In this document: positions 18,680 through 26,786 of the stretch, piece by piece
Layout of the letters: each line of letters starts with the position of its first letter
Position numbering within the stretch: position 1 is the stretch's first letter
Source: Fusobacterium ulcerans ATCC 49185
GTDB lineage: Bacteria; Fusobacteriota; Fusobacteriia; Fusobacteriales; Fusobacteriaceae
Assembly: GCF_900683735.1 (NCBI RefSeq)
Contig: NZ_LR215979.1
Coordinates: 3,596,001-3,660,000, forward strand
Direction of reading: 5' to 3'
Length of the DNA stretch: 64,000 nucleotides
Notes under the pieces: model-generated
What the model was told of the DNA's origin: nothing
Database searches by the model: none
What the model saw: the letters and a program-made list of their open reading frames with translations, nothing else
Position numbers and translations under genes: made by a program

Positions 18680-19642
18680 ATGGATATAATTAATTATGCC
18701 AAGGAAGTTTTTGATTCAGAAATAGAAGAGTTAAAAATAGTAAGAGATAAAATTAATAGAGAGATAATAGATGTGGTGGAAGAAATACTGAAATCAGAAG
18801 GAAAAGTAGTAGTAACAGGTATAGGAAAATCAGGATTGATTGGGAAGAAAATAGCTGCTACGCTCGCTTCAACAGGAACGCATTCAGTATTTATGAATTC
18901 AGCAGAAGGACTTCATGGAGATCTTGGAATGATATCTAAGGAGGATATAGTTATAGCTATATCAAATAGTGGAAATAGTGATGAAATAGTTGCCATAATT
19001 CCATCTATCAAGAAGATAGGTGCCAAGATAGTTGCTATGACAGGGAACAGAAATTCAAAACTTGGAAGAGAAGCAGACTATATATTAAATATAGGAGTAA
19101 AGAGAGAGGGATGTCCTCTTAATCTTGCACCAATGTCATCTACTACAAGTACATTGGTAATGGGAGATGCTCTTGCAGCAATCCTTATTAAAAAAAGAGA
19201 TTTCAAACCAGAAAACTTTGCATTATATCATCCAGGAGGAAGTCTGGGAAAAAGACTTTTAATGAAAGTAAGAGATGTGATGCATAAAGAGGATATGCTT
19301 CCTCTGTGTGATAAGGAAAGTATAATAGACGATGTAATATTAACAATGACAGATAAAAGACTTGGAGCTGTCTGTGTAATGAATGGTGATCTGATGGTTG
19401 GAATAATCACAGAGGGAGATATAAGAAGAGCTTTGAAAAGAAGAGAGGAATTCTTTGGATTTAAAGCAAAAGATATTATGACTAGAAACTTTACTAAGGT
19501 AGACAGTGAAAGTATGGCAATAGATGCACTGGAACTTATGGAAAATAGAGAAAGCCAAATATCAGTTCTTCCCGTATTTGACAAGGATAAATTAGTAGGA
19601 ATGGTAAGAGTACATGACCTTTTAAATGTTGTAGGAAGATAA
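18680..19642 (+). CDS. kdsD: Arabinose 5-phosphate isomerase
   Basis: Converts ribulose 5-phosphate to arabinose 5-phosphate, the substrate of the KdsA encoded just upstream. It has 320 residues. The N-terminal SIS domain (about 30-180) contains VTGIGKSGLIGKKIA and IAISNSGNSDEIV. The C-terminal half is a pair of CBS domains (about 200-320) starting VRDVMHKEDMLP and KAKDIMTRNFTKV. The domain order matches KdsD/KpsF/GutQ proteins. It is the last gene of the murE-kdsA-kdsD run. Confidence 0.94.
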   Translation: MDIINYAKEVFDSEIEELKIVRDKINREIIDVVEEILKSEGKVVVTGIGKSGLIGKKIAATLASTGTHSVFMNSAEGLHGDLGMISKEDIVIAISNSGNSDEIVAIIPSIKKIGAKIVAMTGNRNSKLGREADYILNIGVKREGCPLNLAPMSSTTSTLVMGDALAAILIKKRDFKPENFALYHPGGSLGKRLLMKVRDVMHKEDMLPLCDKESIIDDVILTMTDKRLGAVCVMNGDLMVGIITEGDIRRALKRREEFFGFKAKDIMTRNFTKVDSESMAIDALELMENRESQISVLPVFDKDKLVGMVRVHDLLNVVGR

Positions 19643-19653
19643 TTGGAAAATAG

Positions 19654-19682
19654 TTGACATGGGAAGTAAATTTTTATATAAT
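19654..19682 (+). promoter_or_regulatory. Sigma-70 promoter of the DUF1858 gene
   Basis: TTGACA at 19654-19659, a 17-bp spacer and TATAAT at 19677-19682. Both hexamers are perfect, so this small gene is probably well expressed on its own. Confidence 0.85.
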
Positions 19683-19724
19683 CTTAGATATATACAAAAA
19701 TTAAATTTTTAAGGAGTGATAATA

Positions 19725-19925
19725 ATGATAACTAAAGATATGAATATTCTAGAAGCAGTTCAACAATACCCTATATTAGCAGATGTATTTAGAAAACATG
19801 GATTGGGATGTGTAGGATGTATGATAGCTGCTGGAGAAACTTTAGGAGAAGGAATTTCTGCTCATGGATTAGATGCAGATGCTATAATAGCTGAAGCTAA
19901 TGAATTAGTAGCAGCACAAAAATAA
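19725..19925 (+). CDS. DUF1858 redox-disulfide small protein
   Basis: 66 residues matching the DUF1858 / hybrid-cluster-protein-associated redox disulfide domain: ITKDMNILEAVQQYP, then FRKHGLGCVGCMIAAGETL, with the diagnostic C-x-x-C pair, then HGLDADAIIAEAN. Such proteins occur in anaerobes and are thought to handle redox or nitrosative stress with hybrid cluster proteins; none is nearby here. AAGGAG lies eight bases before ATG 19725; the in-frame GTG at 19716 is part of that site. Confidence 0.88.
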   Translation: MITKDMNILEAVQQYPILADVFRKHGLGCVGCMIAAGETLGEGISAHGLDADAIIAEANELVAAQK

Positions 19926-19942
19926 TCAAATTATTAAAAATA

Positions 19943-19976
19943 AAAGGCAGATTTTATAAAAATCTGCCTTTTTTAG
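19943..19976 (+). terminator. Intrinsic terminator
   Basis: AAAGGCAGATTTT and AAAATCTGCCTTT form a 13-bp stem with a TATA-like loop, followed by a T run. It ends the DUF1858 gene. Confidence 0.9.
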
Positions 19977-20007
19977 TATCTATAAGCCATTTTTATAAAA
20001 TATATTA

Positions 20008-20036
20008 TTGACAAATAAGAAATCATATGATATCAT
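20008..20036 (+). promoter_or_regulatory. Promoter of the tRNA-Ser pair
   Basis: TTGACA at 20008-20013, a 17-bp spacer and TATCAT at 20031-20036, a few bases before the mature 5' end of the first tRNA. Confidence 0.65.
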
Positions 20037-20047
20037 AATTAATGCGT

Positions 20048-20131
20048 GGAAGGTTATCCTAACTGGTAAGGAACCGGTCTTGAAAACCGGCGTCGCAAGA
20101 CTTCAGAGTTCGAATCTCTGATCTTCCGCCA
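20048..20131 (+). tRNA. tRNA-Ser (anticodon UGA)
   Basis: Acceptor stem GGAAGGT / ATCTTCC (one G-U pair), anticodon stem CCGGT/ACCGG around loop CTTGAAA, so the anticodon is TGA. The variable arm is GTCGCAAGAC, typical of class II tRNAs. The T arm is CAGAG TTCGAAT CTCTG. CCA is encoded. Confidence 0.93.
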
Positions 20132-20139
20132 GATATGAT

Positions 20140-20230
20140 GGTGAAGTGGCAGAGTGGCCTAATGCACTCCCCTGCTAAGGGAGAGTACCTATAAACGGTA
20201 CCGAGAGTTCAAATCTCTCCTTCACCGCCA
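20140..20230 (+). tRNA. tRNA-Ser (anticodon GCU)
   Basis: Acceptor stem GGTGAAG / CTTCACC, anticodon stem CTCCC/GGGAG around loop CTGCTAA, so the anticodon is GCT. A long variable arm (GTACC..GGTAC) marks it as a class II serine tRNA. CCA is encoded. Only eight bases separate it from the preceding tRNA-Ser, so both come from one transcript. Confidence 0.94.
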
Positions 20231-20241
20231 TTTGTAAATTC

Positions 20242-20266
20242 AGGTAGGTGACTACCTTTTTTTTAT
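20242..20266 (+). terminator. Intrinsic terminator after the tRNA-Ser pair
   Basis: AGGTAG and CTACCT form a compact stem with a GTGA tetraloop, followed by eight T. It separates the serine tRNAs from tRNA-Arg. Confidence 0.85.
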
Positions 20267-20276
20267 ATAACCCTGT

Positions 20277-20353
<77 letters not shown>

Positions 20354-20362
20354 TTTTTATTA

Positions 20363-20406
20363 AGATAATAAGACTGTGATCTAATTAGGATTATGGCCTT
20401 TTTTAT
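20363..20406 (+). terminator. Likely terminator after tRNA-Arg
   Basis: AAGACTGTGATCT can pair with GGATTATGGCCTT through several G-U pairs around a short loop, followed by TTTT. It is weaker than the neighbouring terminators. Confidence 0.5.
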
Positions 20407-20614
20407 TTGAAATAAAACTGGATTAAGAAAAGGAAATATAAATCCTGAATTTAAGATAGAAAAATTTATTTGCAAAAAATTATAAATTTTCAAAAAATAA
20501 AAAAGGAAAGTATATAGTTTTAGCAGTATAAATATAATAGATACAAAAAAATAAATTATGAAAATATGGGTAATCTATTTATTTAAACTAAAATAATAAC
20601 TAGGAGGAAATGGC

Positions 20615-20773
20615 ATGAAAAAATATGAATGTAAAGTATGTGGATATATTTATGATCCAGTTGAGGGAGATCCTGATGGAGGAATAGCTCCAGGAACAGC
20701 ATTTGAAGATATTCCTGATGATTGGGTATGCCCTTTATGCGGAGTAGGAAAAGACGATTTTGAAGCAATCTAA
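20615..20773 (+). CDS. Rubredoxin
   Basis: 52 residues, the standard rubredoxin length. The two iron-binding pairs are [11 protein letters not shown] (Cys6, Cys9) and [11 protein letters not shown] (Cys39, Cys42). Between them lie the family segments [14 protein letters not shown] and FEDIPDDW. It carries single electrons in the cytoplasm, usually to oxidoreductases that detoxify oxygen or peroxide. TAGGAGGAAAT precedes the ATG. A TATAAT near 20533 may be its -10 box. No partner is adjacent. Confidence 0.97.
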   Translation: MKKYECKVCGYIYDPVEGDPDGGIAPGTAFEDIPDDWVCPLCGVGKDDFEAI

Positions 20774-20790
20774 TAAAAAATTAAAAGATA

Positions 20791-20826
20791 TAAGGCAGGA
20801 TGATTACATTCTGCCTTTTTGTTTTT
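20791..20826 (+). terminator. Intrinsic terminator after rubredoxin
   Basis: AAGGCAG and CTGCCTT form the stem, with an 11-12-base loop, followed by a T run. Confidence 0.85.
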
Positions 20827-20950
20827 AAGGAATAAAAGAGAATATATAGCAACTTTAACTAAACAAATTTTAAAATAAAAGCAACTGCTGATATGTAGAA
20901 GAGAGTAAAATTTTATGTTAGAATAATAAAAAACAGCATAAGGGGGAAGA

Positions 20951-21955
20951 ATGAAGTACAAAAGCAGTTTTTTTATAATGATATATAATTTTATCTGGAG
21001 CATATTGGGATGTGCAGGAATAATATTTTTTCTAACATATGTACTATCAATATTTGTATATATAAGATTTTCTTATTTATACCCAATAGGAATAATAATT
21101 TTTATAGTTTGTGCCATTTATTCTATAACAGTAGGATATATTACTGTAGACATAGGAGAAAAGGAAGTCAGCATAAAAAGTCTGATATCTAAAAAAGAAA
21201 AACTAGAATTTGACAGATACCTTTTTTCATCAAGAGTATGTACTCATTCTGTGAATTTTATACCAACACAGAAAGAGAGATTTTTAATTATATTTGATGG
21301 AAATGTTGAAAGAGAGATAAAGCTTTCAAACTTTTCTAAAAAATCATTTGATAAGGTATTGTCTGTTTTAAATAAAAGGACATTGGATAAAGAAGAGATA
21401 AAAGAAACACTGAAAAAAGAGATATTCACTATTCCAAAGGAAGATATTTTAGAAGAGCATATGAGATTACTGAAAAAATATATAATAATAGCAACAGGAG
21501 CAGCTATAGTTTTAAGCAGTGGACTTTATTTCTTAATTAAAAAAAATTCTGGTGGAAAAGAATTAACTTCGTTTTTTGGAATGATGGTTTTATTCAATAT
21601 TTTAATGTTTGGAATACCTGGGATAGCTATATTTTGTGAATATATAAGGAAGGGAAATGAAACTCCTGAAAGGATACATGTAGATATAGACAGTATTAAT
21701 ATTGATGGAAAAGTTTATAATATGAGAGAGATAAAAAAGATAGTTGCTACTCCAGCCTCATATGAAGAGGGGCTGATTGGAAAAAATTTCAGGAAAATAA
21801 TCATTCATACAGGCAGAAATAAAAAAATACTGCATTTAGGTGCAAGGGCAGTTGTTGGAATAAATAAAATAGTTTATGAAGAATATAATGAATTATGTAA
21901 TATTATAGAAAAATCAGCTGCAATGAATGATGTAGATTTTATATACGATCTCTAA
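20951..21955 (+). CDS. Membrane protein of unknown function
   Basis: 334 residues with a two-part layout. The first has two adjacent membrane segments (about 7-35 and 38-60), then a beta-rich cytoplasmic part beginning VDIGEKEVSIKSLI. The second has two more membrane segments (about 173-195 and 206-228), then another beta-rich part beginning IHVDIDSINIDGKVY and ending with a helix. The repeated TM-pair plus beta-domain pattern is reminiscent of bacterial PH-like membrane proteins, but I do not recognise the family. AAGGGGGAAGA precedes the ATG. Confidence 0.75.
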   Translation: MKYKSSFFIMIYNFIWSILGCAGIIFFLTYVLSIFVYIRFSYLYPIGIIIFIVCAIYSITVGYITVDIGEKEVSIKSLISKKEKLEFDRYLFSSRVCTHSVNFIPTQKERFLIIFDGNVEREIKLSNFSKKSFDKVLSVLNKRTLDKEEIKETLKKEIFTIPKEDILEEHMRLLKKYIIIATGAAIVLSSGLYFLIKKNSGGKELTSFFGMMVLFNILMFGIPGIAIFCEYIRKGNETPERIHVDIDSINIDGKVYNMREIKKIVATPASYEEGLIGKNFRKIIIHTGRNKKILHLGARAVVGINKIVYEEYNELCNIIEKSAAMNDVDFIYDL

Positions 21956-22049
21956 AAAATATTTATATAGAAAAAGGATATGTTTCTGGACAACAGAATA
22001 ATTCTATAAAGTAAAATTTTTTATAAAATGTTTTTTAGGAGGAGTATTT

Positions 22050-22700
22050 ATGGCAGAGGATAAAGATAAAAAGGGAATGATAGTTTTTACAAAATTCAGT
22101 CCTTATACAGTTGTGGATACTAAAATAGAAAATTACAAAGGGGAAGAATACGAAACACCAAGAACAGTTTCATTGTGCAGATGTGGACATTCTAAAAATA
22201 AACCTTTCTGTGATGGTACTCATGCAAGAGGAGTAGAGTTTAATAATGAGAGAGAAGAAGAAAAAACTAGAGGAATAAAAGGGTATAATGGAGAAAAAAT
22301 AGTAGTATATTTTGACAAATATATATGCAAACATGCTGCTAAATGTGTAAAGGGCTATCCAGAAGTATTCAACCCAGATAAAATTCCTTGGATAGAAATG
22401 AAAAATGCAACAGATATAGAAAAATTAATAAAAGTAATAAAAAGCTGTCCATCAGGAGCTCTTTCATATCAATTAGAAGGTGGAGAAAGAGAAACAATTT
22501 ATCATGATGTAGAAAAAATAACTATTGAAAAAAATGGTTCTATAAATATCACTGGTGGAGTAAAGGTGATAGATGATAATAATTCTGAGGAAATATTAGA
22601 TAGCAAAGAACACTACTCACTATGCAGATGTGGACAATCAAAACATAAACCTTTCTGTGATGGGACTCATAAACATATAAACTTTAATGATGAAGAATAA
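22050..22700 (+). CDS. CDGSH iron-sulfur protein with a central ferredoxin-like domain
   Basis: 216 residues with three Fe-S modules in a row. CDGSH motif 1 is CRCGHSKNKPFCDGTH (about 49-64) and CDGSH motif 2 is CRCGQSKHKPFCDGTH near the C-terminus; both have the C-x-C-x(8-9)-C-x3-H ligand set for a [2Fe-2S] cluster. Between them is a divergent Fer4_19-type domain with CKHAAKCVKGYPEVFN and SCPSGAL. The architecture is known in anaerobes and suggests electron or cluster transfer, but the partner is unknown. AGGAGGAG precedes the ATG. Confidence 0.88.
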   Translation: MAEDKDKKGMIVFTKFSPYTVVDTKIENYKGEEYETPRTVSLCRCGHSKNKPFCDGTHARGVEFNNEREEEKTRGIKGYNGEKIVVYFDKYICKHAAKCVKGYPEVFNPDKIPWIEMKNATDIEKLIKVIKSCPSGALSYQLEGGERETIYHDVEKITIEKNGSINITGGVKVIDDNNSEEILDSKEHYSLCRCGQSKHKPFCDGTHKHINFNDEE

Positions 22701-22706
22701 AAATAT

Positions 22707-22743
22707 GAGAGGGATGATTCTAAATTTTAGAATTAAACCTCTC
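22707..22743. terminator. Bidirectional terminator
   Basis: GAGAGG..GATTCTAA and TTAGAATT..CCTCTC form a long stem between the convergent CDGSH and GNAT genes, with T-rich tails on both strands. Confidence 0.75.
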
Positions 22744-22751
22744 TTTCTTAA

Positions 22752-23213
22752 TTAAAGCTCTAATTTAAAATATAATACATTGTCTAAAGGGTTTTCATAA
22801 TATGCATTAACTTCATGAAAACCAGACTTTTTATAAAGAGCAACAGCTCCATGTAAGTTTGAAAGAGTATCTAATACCATATATTTGTATTTCAGTTCAT
22901 GAGCATCTTCTATTATTTTATCTACTAATTTTTTTCCTATTTTCAAATGTCTATATTCAGGTCTGACAAAAAGTCTTTTCATTTCACAGCCATTTTCTTC
23001 AAATTTTCTTAGGGCAATACAACCAGCAGCGTTGTTGTTATAATATGCAATATATAATCTTCCATAGGGCATAGCATACTTTCCAGGAAGATTTTTTATT
23101 TCATCATCATATCCTTGAAAATTAAGATTTACACCTAGCATAGTAGTATATTCATTAAAAAGCAGTTTTACATTTGCTAAATCATCATAAGCGGATTTAA
23201 TATCAATTTCCAT
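22752..23213 (-). CDS. GNAT-family N-acetyltransferase
   Basis: 153 residues with the GNAT core: AAGCIALRKF (strand 4), then MKRLFVRPEYRHLKIGKKLVDKII, where R-x-x-x-I-G-K binds the acetyl-CoA pyrophosphate (usual Q/R-x-x-G-x-G/A), then YMVLDTLSNLHGAVALYKKSGF. It acetylates an amine on an unknown small molecule or protein. GGAGGGAAAA precedes the ATG. It is transcribed alone. Confidence 0.88.
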   Translation of the reverse strand: MEIDIKSAYDDLANVKLLFNEYTTMLGVNLNFQGYDDEIKNLPGKYAMPYGRLYIAYYNNNAAGCIALRKFEENGCEMKRLFVRPEYRHLKIGKKLVDKIIEDAHELKYKYMVLDTLSNLHGAVALYKKSGFHEVNAYYENPLDNVLYFKLEL

Positions 23214-23343
23214 TTTTCCCTCCTGAATGTTTTTATGATATTTTAACGCATAATAGTTACAAAGTCTATAAGTTTAATGAAAAAATAGTTTTTTCAATTT
23301 TTTTATGGTATAGTTTAAATATAACTGAAAATGGGAGGAAGAA

Positions 23344-24039
23344 ATGAAGAGATTTGTTATTGAAGAGAAAGTATTTGAGATGTTTCCTCATTTGGAAATA
23401 GGAGTTTTATCTTTTAAAGATGTTGATAATAGTGGAATTGGAAAAGCAGACATGCTGGAAAATGTATGCAAATCTCTTTATGAAAGATTAAATTCTGAGG
23501 GTGAGGCAGAGGGATACATAAAAGAATACAGTCTTGCTATGAAAAAATTTAAAACTAAAAAAGGTGCTAAAGCTTCAATAGAGGCAATGGCCTTAAGAAT
23601 TGCAAAGGGACACATATTAGGCTCTATAAATCCTCTTGTAGATATATATAATGTAATATGTCTGAAAAATCTTGTTACATGTGGAGGAGAAGACATGGAC
23701 AGGATAGAAGGGGATATGGTATTGTGTTTTGCAAATGGAGATGAAGAGTTTATTCCTTTAGGAGAAGAGGAAAATAAGCCTCCTAAAGAAGAGGAGCTTA
23801 TATATAGAGATGATAAAGGAGCAGTAGTAAGAGGATGGCTCTGGAGAGAGGCTGACAGAACTAAAATAACAGAGAATACTAAAAATGCTCTTCTTTATAT
23901 GGAATTAATAGATGGAAATAGAAAAGAAGAATTTAAAAAAATAGTAAAAGAATTGGAAGAACTTGTACTTAAAGAATTAGGAGGACAATGTAAATCCACT
24001 ATAATAAATAAAAATAATCCTATATGTGAAATAGGATAG
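23344..24039 (+). CDS. B3/4-domain protein (PheRS beta editing-domain homologue)
   Basis: 231 residues matching stand-alone B3/4-domain proteins, homologues of the tRNA-editing module of phenylalanyl-tRNA synthetase beta. Family segments are GSINPLVDIYNVICLK, TCGGEDMDRIEGD and GWLWREADRTKIT. The predicted role, by family analogy, is hydrolysis of mischarged tRNA or a related RNA/amino-acid ester; that is inference. TGGGAGGAAGA precedes the ATG. It is followed by the promoter of the infC operon. Confidence 0.85.
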   Translation: MKRFVIEEKVFEMFPHLEIGVLSFKDVDNSGIGKADMLENVCKSLYERLNSEGEAEGYIKEYSLAMKKFKTKKGAKASIEAMALRIAKGHILGSINPLVDIYNVICLKNLVTCGGEDMDRIEGDMVLCFANGDEEFIPLGEEENKPPKEEELIYRDDKGAVVRGWLWREADRTKITENTKNALLYMELIDGNRKEEFKKIVKELEELVLKELGGQCKSTIINKNNPICEIG

Positions 24040-24053
24040 TATATAAAAAAAGC

Positions 24054-24081
24054 TTGACTTTATTTATGTTTCTGATATAAT
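24054..24081 (+). promoter_or_regulatory. Promoter of the infC-rpmI-rplT operon
   Basis: TTGACT at 24054-24059, a 16-bp spacer and TATAAT at 24076-24081. Transcription would begin near 24088, giving a leader of about 194 bases. Confidence 0.8.
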
Positions 24082-24087
24082 AATAAA

Positions 24088-24254
24088 GGAACTAAATAAA
24101 AGTTGGATAAAGAAGAAACGCCTGTTTCTCACCTTTTGGGTCTTAGGGCTTACATTAGGTATAAAAAAAGATTTAATAGAGTACGAGATTTTAATCCTCT
24201 ATATTTCAATTTTAGGAGTAATAACAGGGCGTAGTATTGTCCTGTTTTTTTTAT
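24088..24254 (+). promoter_or_regulatory. Structured leader with attenuator before infC
   Basis: This untranslated stretch contains a hairpin AGAAAC/GTTTCT (24114-24129) followed by CACC, a possible TAGAG/CTCTA hairpin near 24178-24203, and an intrinsic terminator AACAGG/CCTGTT with eight T (24223-24254) upstream of the infC ribosome-binding site. Autogenous control of infC-rpmI-rplT by L20 or attenuation is established in Bacilli (L20 leader). I infer the same logic here, but I cannot match this leader to the Rfam model by eye. Confidence 0.65.
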
Positions 24255-24281
24255 TGTGTAACTAAATGGAGGTGTTGAATT

Positions 24282-24788
24282 ATTTCTGAAAAAATTAGAA
24301 TCAACGAAAAAATTAAAGGAAGAGAATTTAGAATTATCTCTTCAACTGGTGAACAATTAGGAGTTATGTCAGCTAATGAAGCTTTAGAGTTAGCAAGACA
24401 GGAAGATTTAGATCTAGTTGAGATTTCACCTACTGCGAAGCCCCCAGTATGTAAAATAATGGACTTCGGAAAATACAGATATGAACAAACAAGAAAAGCT
24501 AAAGAAGCTAAGAAAAATCAAAAGCAGGTAGTAATAAAAGAAGTAAAAGTTACTGCTAGAATAGATACTCATGATTTAGAAACAAAAATGGGTCAAATTG
24601 AAAAATTCTTATCTAAAGAAAATAAGGTAAAAGTTACTTTAGTTCTATTTGGAAGAGAAAGAATGCATGCAACACTTGGAATAGATACTCTAAATGAGAT
24701 AGCAGAAAAATTTGCTGAAGTTGCAGATGCAGATAAAAAATATAATGAAAAACAGAAACACATTATATTAACACCTAAAAAGAGTTAA
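24282..24788 (+). CDS. infC: Translation initiation factor IF-3, with AUU start codon
   Basis: 169 residues. It binds the 30S subunit and checks start codons. Conserved segments are IRINEKIKGREFRII, STGEQLGVMSANEALELA, DLVEISPTAKPPVCKIMDFGKY and the C-terminal lobe with KEVKVTARIDTHD. The homology begins 28 codons before the first ATG. In that stretch, back to an in-frame TGA at 24276, there is no ATG, GTG or TTG. The only reasonable start is ATT at 24282, seven bases after GGAGGTG. An AUU start with IF-3 autoregulation is known from E. coli infC. Confidence 0.93.
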   Translation: MSEKIRINEKIKGREFRIISSTGEQLGVMSANEALELARQEDLDLVEISPTAKPPVCKIMDFGKYRYEQTRKAKEAKKNQKQVVIKEVKVTARIDTHDLETKMGQIEKFLSKENKVKVTLVLFGRERMHATLGIDTLNEIAEKFAEVADADKKYNEKQKHIILTPKKS

Positions 24789-24830
24789 TAATTATATTAA
24801 TATTTATATATTCGAGAGGAGGGTATTATT

Positions 24831-25037
24831 ATGCCAAAAATGAAGACTCACAGAGGAGCAAAAAAAAGAATTAAAGTAACAGGGACTGGGAAATTTATAG
24901 TTAAACATTCTGGAAAAAGCCATATCTTAACTAAAAAAGATAGAAAAAGAAAAAATAGCCTAAAGAAAGATTTAGTAGTTACTGACACTTTAAAGAAACA
25001 TATGCAAGGGTTACTACCATACGGAGTAGGAAGATAA
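24831..25037 (+). CDS. rpmI: 50S ribosomal protein L35
   Basis: 68 residues, slightly longer than the usual 64-66. It starts with the canonical PKMKTHRGAKKRIKVTGTGK and continues with KSHILTKKDRKRKN and a basic C-terminus. A component of the large ribosomal subunit. GAGAGGAGGG precedes the ATG. It sits between infC and rplT in the universal order. Confidence 0.98.
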   Translation: MPKMKTHRGAKKRIKVTGTGKFIVKHSGKSHILTKKDRKRKNSLKKDLVVTDTLKKHMQGLLPYGVGR

Positions 25038-25082
25038 TAAATAATTCAAATTATTGAGATTTATATTTAGGAGGAAAAAACA

Positions 25083-25433
25083 ATGAGAGTTAAGACTGGT
25101 ATAGTTAGAAGAAGAAAACATAAAAAAATATTACAAGCAGCAAAAGGATTTAGAGGAGCATCTGGTGACGTTATAAAACAAGCTAAGCAAGCTACAATGA
25201 AAGCAGCAGCTTACTCAACAAGAGATAGAAAAGTTAACAAAAGAAGAATGAGATCACTTTGGATCATCAGAATAAACTCAGCAGCTAGAATCAATGGATT
25301 AACTTATTCAACTTTAATCAATGGATTAAAAAAAGCTGGAATTGTATTAGACAGAAAAGTTTTAGCAGATATTGCTTTAAACAATGCAGCTGAATTCACT
25401 AAATTAGCTGAAACTGCAAAAGCTGCTCTATAA
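25083..25433 (+). CDS. rplT: 50S ribosomal protein L20
   Basis: 116 residues, standard length. It begins [20 protein letters not shown], then [20 protein letters not shown] and [21 protein letters not shown]20 is an early assembly protein of the 50S subunit and, in several bacteria, represses its own operon by binding the leader. The terminator after it ends the operon. Confidence 0.98.
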   Translation: MRVKTGIVRRRKHKKILQAAKGFRGASGDVIKQAKQATMKAAAYSTRDRKVNKRRMRSLWIIRINSAARINGLTYSTLINGLKKAGIVLDRKVLADIALNNAAEFTKLAETAKAAL

Positions 25434-25455
25434 TTAATAAAATTATGAGAATATA

Positions 25456-25487
25456 AGGGAGTATTTTTGATACTCTCTTTTTTTATT
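25456..25487 (+). terminator. Terminator of the infC operon
   Basis: GGGAGTAT and ATACTCTC form the stem around a TTTTG loop, followed by seven T. Confidence 0.88.
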
Positions 25488-25526
25488 TTTTGAAAAAATT
25501 ATTTTGAAGATATATTTAGAAAATAT

Positions 25527-25554
25527 TTGACAAGTTGTATTTTTTTATGATAAT
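25527..25554 (+). promoter_or_regulatory. Promoter of the iron alcohol dehydrogenase
   Basis: TTGACA at 25527-25532, a 16-bp spacer and GATAAT at 25549-25554. The leader that follows includes a near-palindromic stretch around TACGTA. Confidence 0.7.
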
Positions 25555-25624
25555 ATTAAAGTATAAATACGTATATAAGAATTATGTGCGAATATACGAA
25601 CAAAAATATAAAAAGGGGGATAAA

Positions 25625-26767
25625 ATGATTTACTACATACCACCAATTAATCTATTAGGAAGAGGGTGTCTTGCTGAACTTAAGCAACCACTATTAACAA
25701 CAGGATGTAAAAAAGCTTTAGTTGTAAGTGATAAATTTCTTACAGGAAATGGAACAGTAAAAAAAGTAACTGATATATTAAAGGAAGCAGGTGTAGATTT
25801 TGTTGTTTATGATGAACCCAAACCAAATCCTACAGTAAAAAATGTAGAAGATGGATATAAGATATTAACTGATGAAAAATGTGACCTTGTTGTAAGTATT
25901 GGAGGAGGATCACCTCAAGACTGTGGAAAAGCTATTGCTGTACTTGCAACTAATGGTGGAAATATAAAAGACTATGAGGGAGTGAACAAAACTAAAAATA
26001 AATCACTTCCTATAATAGCTATAACTACTACAGCTGGAACATCTGCTGAAGTAACTATCAACTATGTAATAACTGATGAAGAAAGACATGTAAAAATGAT
26101 TATGGTAGATACAAACTCTTTGGCAGCAATAACAGTAAATGATCCTGAGCTTATGATGAGCAAACCTGCTCCTCTTACAGCAGCAACAGGAATGGATGCT
26201 TTAACTCATGCTATAGAAGCAGTTGTAGCTAAAGGAGCTATGGATGTTACTGATTGTACAGCTCTATATGCTATAAAAGAAATTTTTGATTATCTTCCAA
26301 GAGCAGTAAAAGATGGAAGTGATATAGAAGCCAGAGAACAAATGTGCTACTCTTGTTTTTTAAATGGAATAGCATTTAGTAATGCTGGACTTGGAAATGT
26401 ACATGCAATGGCACATCAGCTTGGAGGATTATATGATCTTCCTCATGGTGTATGTAATGCTATGCTTCTACCAATAGTAGAAGAAGAAAATGCAAAGAAT
26501 GCTCCTGAAAAATTCAGAGTAATAGCTCAAACTATAGGTTATGATGTAAATGGAAAAACTGATAAAGAATGTGTGGATTATGTAATTAGAAGAATAAAAG
26601 CACTTTCTGAGGAAGTAGGAATACCAAAATCATTAAAAGATGTAGGAGTAGATAATCCAGATTTTGAATTATTAGCAGAAAATGCTATGAAAGATGCCTG
26701 TGCTGGAGCGAATCCAGTATACTTTGATAAAGAAAAACTTATAGAATTATTCAAAAAAATATCTTAA
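25625..26767 (+). CDS. Iron-containing alcohol dehydrogenase
   Basis: 380 residues of the group III (iron-dependent) alcohol dehydrogenases. The NAD-binding motif is VVSIGGGSPQDCGKAIA; the metal region includes GMDALTHAIEA and HAMAHQLGGLYDLPHGVCNA, with the His ligands. Members interconvert alcohols and aldehydes (for example butanol, 1,3-propanediol or lactaldehyde), so the substrate is open. I start at ATG 25625, which follows AAAGGGGGAT; an upstream in-frame ATG at 25535 lies inside the promoter and would add a non-homologous extension. The gene has its own promoter. Confidence 0.92.
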   Translation: MIYYIPPINLLGRGCLAELKQPLLTTGCKKALVVSDKFLTGNGTVKKVTDILKEAGVDFVVYDEPKPNPTVKNVEDGYKILTDEKCDLVVSIGGGSPQDCGKAIAVLATNGGNIKDYEGVNKTKNKSLPIIAITTTAGTSAEVTINYVITDEERHVKMIMVDTNSLAAITVNDPELMMSKPAPLTAATGMDALTHAIEAVVAKGAMDVTDCTALYAIKEIFDYLPRAVKDGSDIEAREQMCYSCFLNGIAFSNAGLGNVHAMAHQLGGLYDLPHGVCNAMLLPIVEEENAKNAPEKFRVIAQTIGYDVNGKTDKECVDYVIRRIKALSEEVGIPKSLKDVGVDNPDFELLAENAMKDACAGANPVYFDKEKLIELFKKIS

Positions 26768-26786
26768 TAAAACTCTTTCCACTCAA

